Shown here: positions 6,322 through 6,388 of the stretch, in pieces | Numbering within the stretch: the stretch's first letter is position 1 | Layout of the letters: each line of letters begins with the position of its first letter | Origin: Gammaproteobacteria bacterium | Lineage (GTDB): Bacteria; Pseudomonadota; Gammaproteobacteria; UBA6429; Thiohalophilaceae | Assembly (NCBI GenBank): GCA_024641445.1 | Contig: JAHEDA010000144.1 | Coordinates: forward strand, 1 to 6,388 | Length of the DNA stretch: 6,388 nt | Reading direction: 5' to 3' | Position numbers and translations under genes: made by a program | The notes under the pieces: model-generated | The model's input: the letters and a program-made list of their open reading frames with translations, nothing else | Told to the model about the DNA's origin: nothing | The model's database searches: none

Positions 6322-6365
6322 GTCATCCCCGCCCTCACCCTTGCGGATACAAGCGCGGGAATGAC
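6322..6365. repeat. REP-like palindromic element after the xth-family gene
   Basis: GTCATCCCCGC (6322-6332) and GCGGGAATGAC (6355-6365) are reverse complements at 10 of 11 positions. Inside them CTTG (6340-6343) and CAAG (6350-6353) form a smaller nested stem. The GTCATTCCCGC...GCGGGAATGAC pattern is a common dispersed intergenic repeat in Proteobacteria. Its position 28 bases after the xth stop suits transcript-end stabilisation or termination, although no thymine run follows. The last 23 bases of the window hold nothing that I recognise. Confidence 0.65.
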
Positions 6366-6388
6366 ATTTACCCAAGCCCCCTCCTCAC

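Overview
The window reads as ordinary chromosomal DNA from a gammaproteobacterium outside the Enterobacterales. Four of the five complete genes match families best known from Gammaproteobacteria: SrkA/YihE kinase, oligopeptidase A (PrlC/OpdA), a YgiM-type SH3-domain membrane protein, and exonuclease III. No species can be named from the sequence. There are no rRNA or tRNA genes, no CRISPR array and no transposase.

Layout. Positions 1-1140 (minus strand) hold a two-gene unit. A Tat-exported, two-domain multicopper-oxidase-like protein (1140-139) is followed after 11 bases by the 5' end of a glycine-rich gene (127 to beyond the window edge). The ribosome-binding site of the second gene overlaps the stop codon of the first. 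Upstream is an AT-rich gap (1141-1353) with a perfect 16-bp-arm inverted repeat, a second inverted repeat overlapping it, and a pair of repeated heptamers. Next comes srkA on the minus strand (2355 or 2412 down to 1354). Divergent from it are three plus-strand genes: prlC (2430-4475), the SH3-domain protein (4558-5376) and an xth-family nuclease (5518-6294). A REP-like palindrome follows at 6322-6365.

Function. srkA, prlC, the SH3 protein and xth are housekeeping or stress-tolerance genes: a stress-responsive kinase, peptide turnover, an envelope protein and base-excision DNA repair. Their adjacency suggests a maintenance neighbourhood but does not prove a shared pathway. The copper-protein pair at the left edge looks like a separate accessory module. 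Its protein keeps the multicopper oxidase fold motifs but lacks several canonical copper ligands, including the type 1 cysteine. Its glycine-rich partner shows no signal peptide in the visible part. This pair and its structured upstream region are the least ordinary part of the window. Nothing else suggests an undescribed defence or mobile system.
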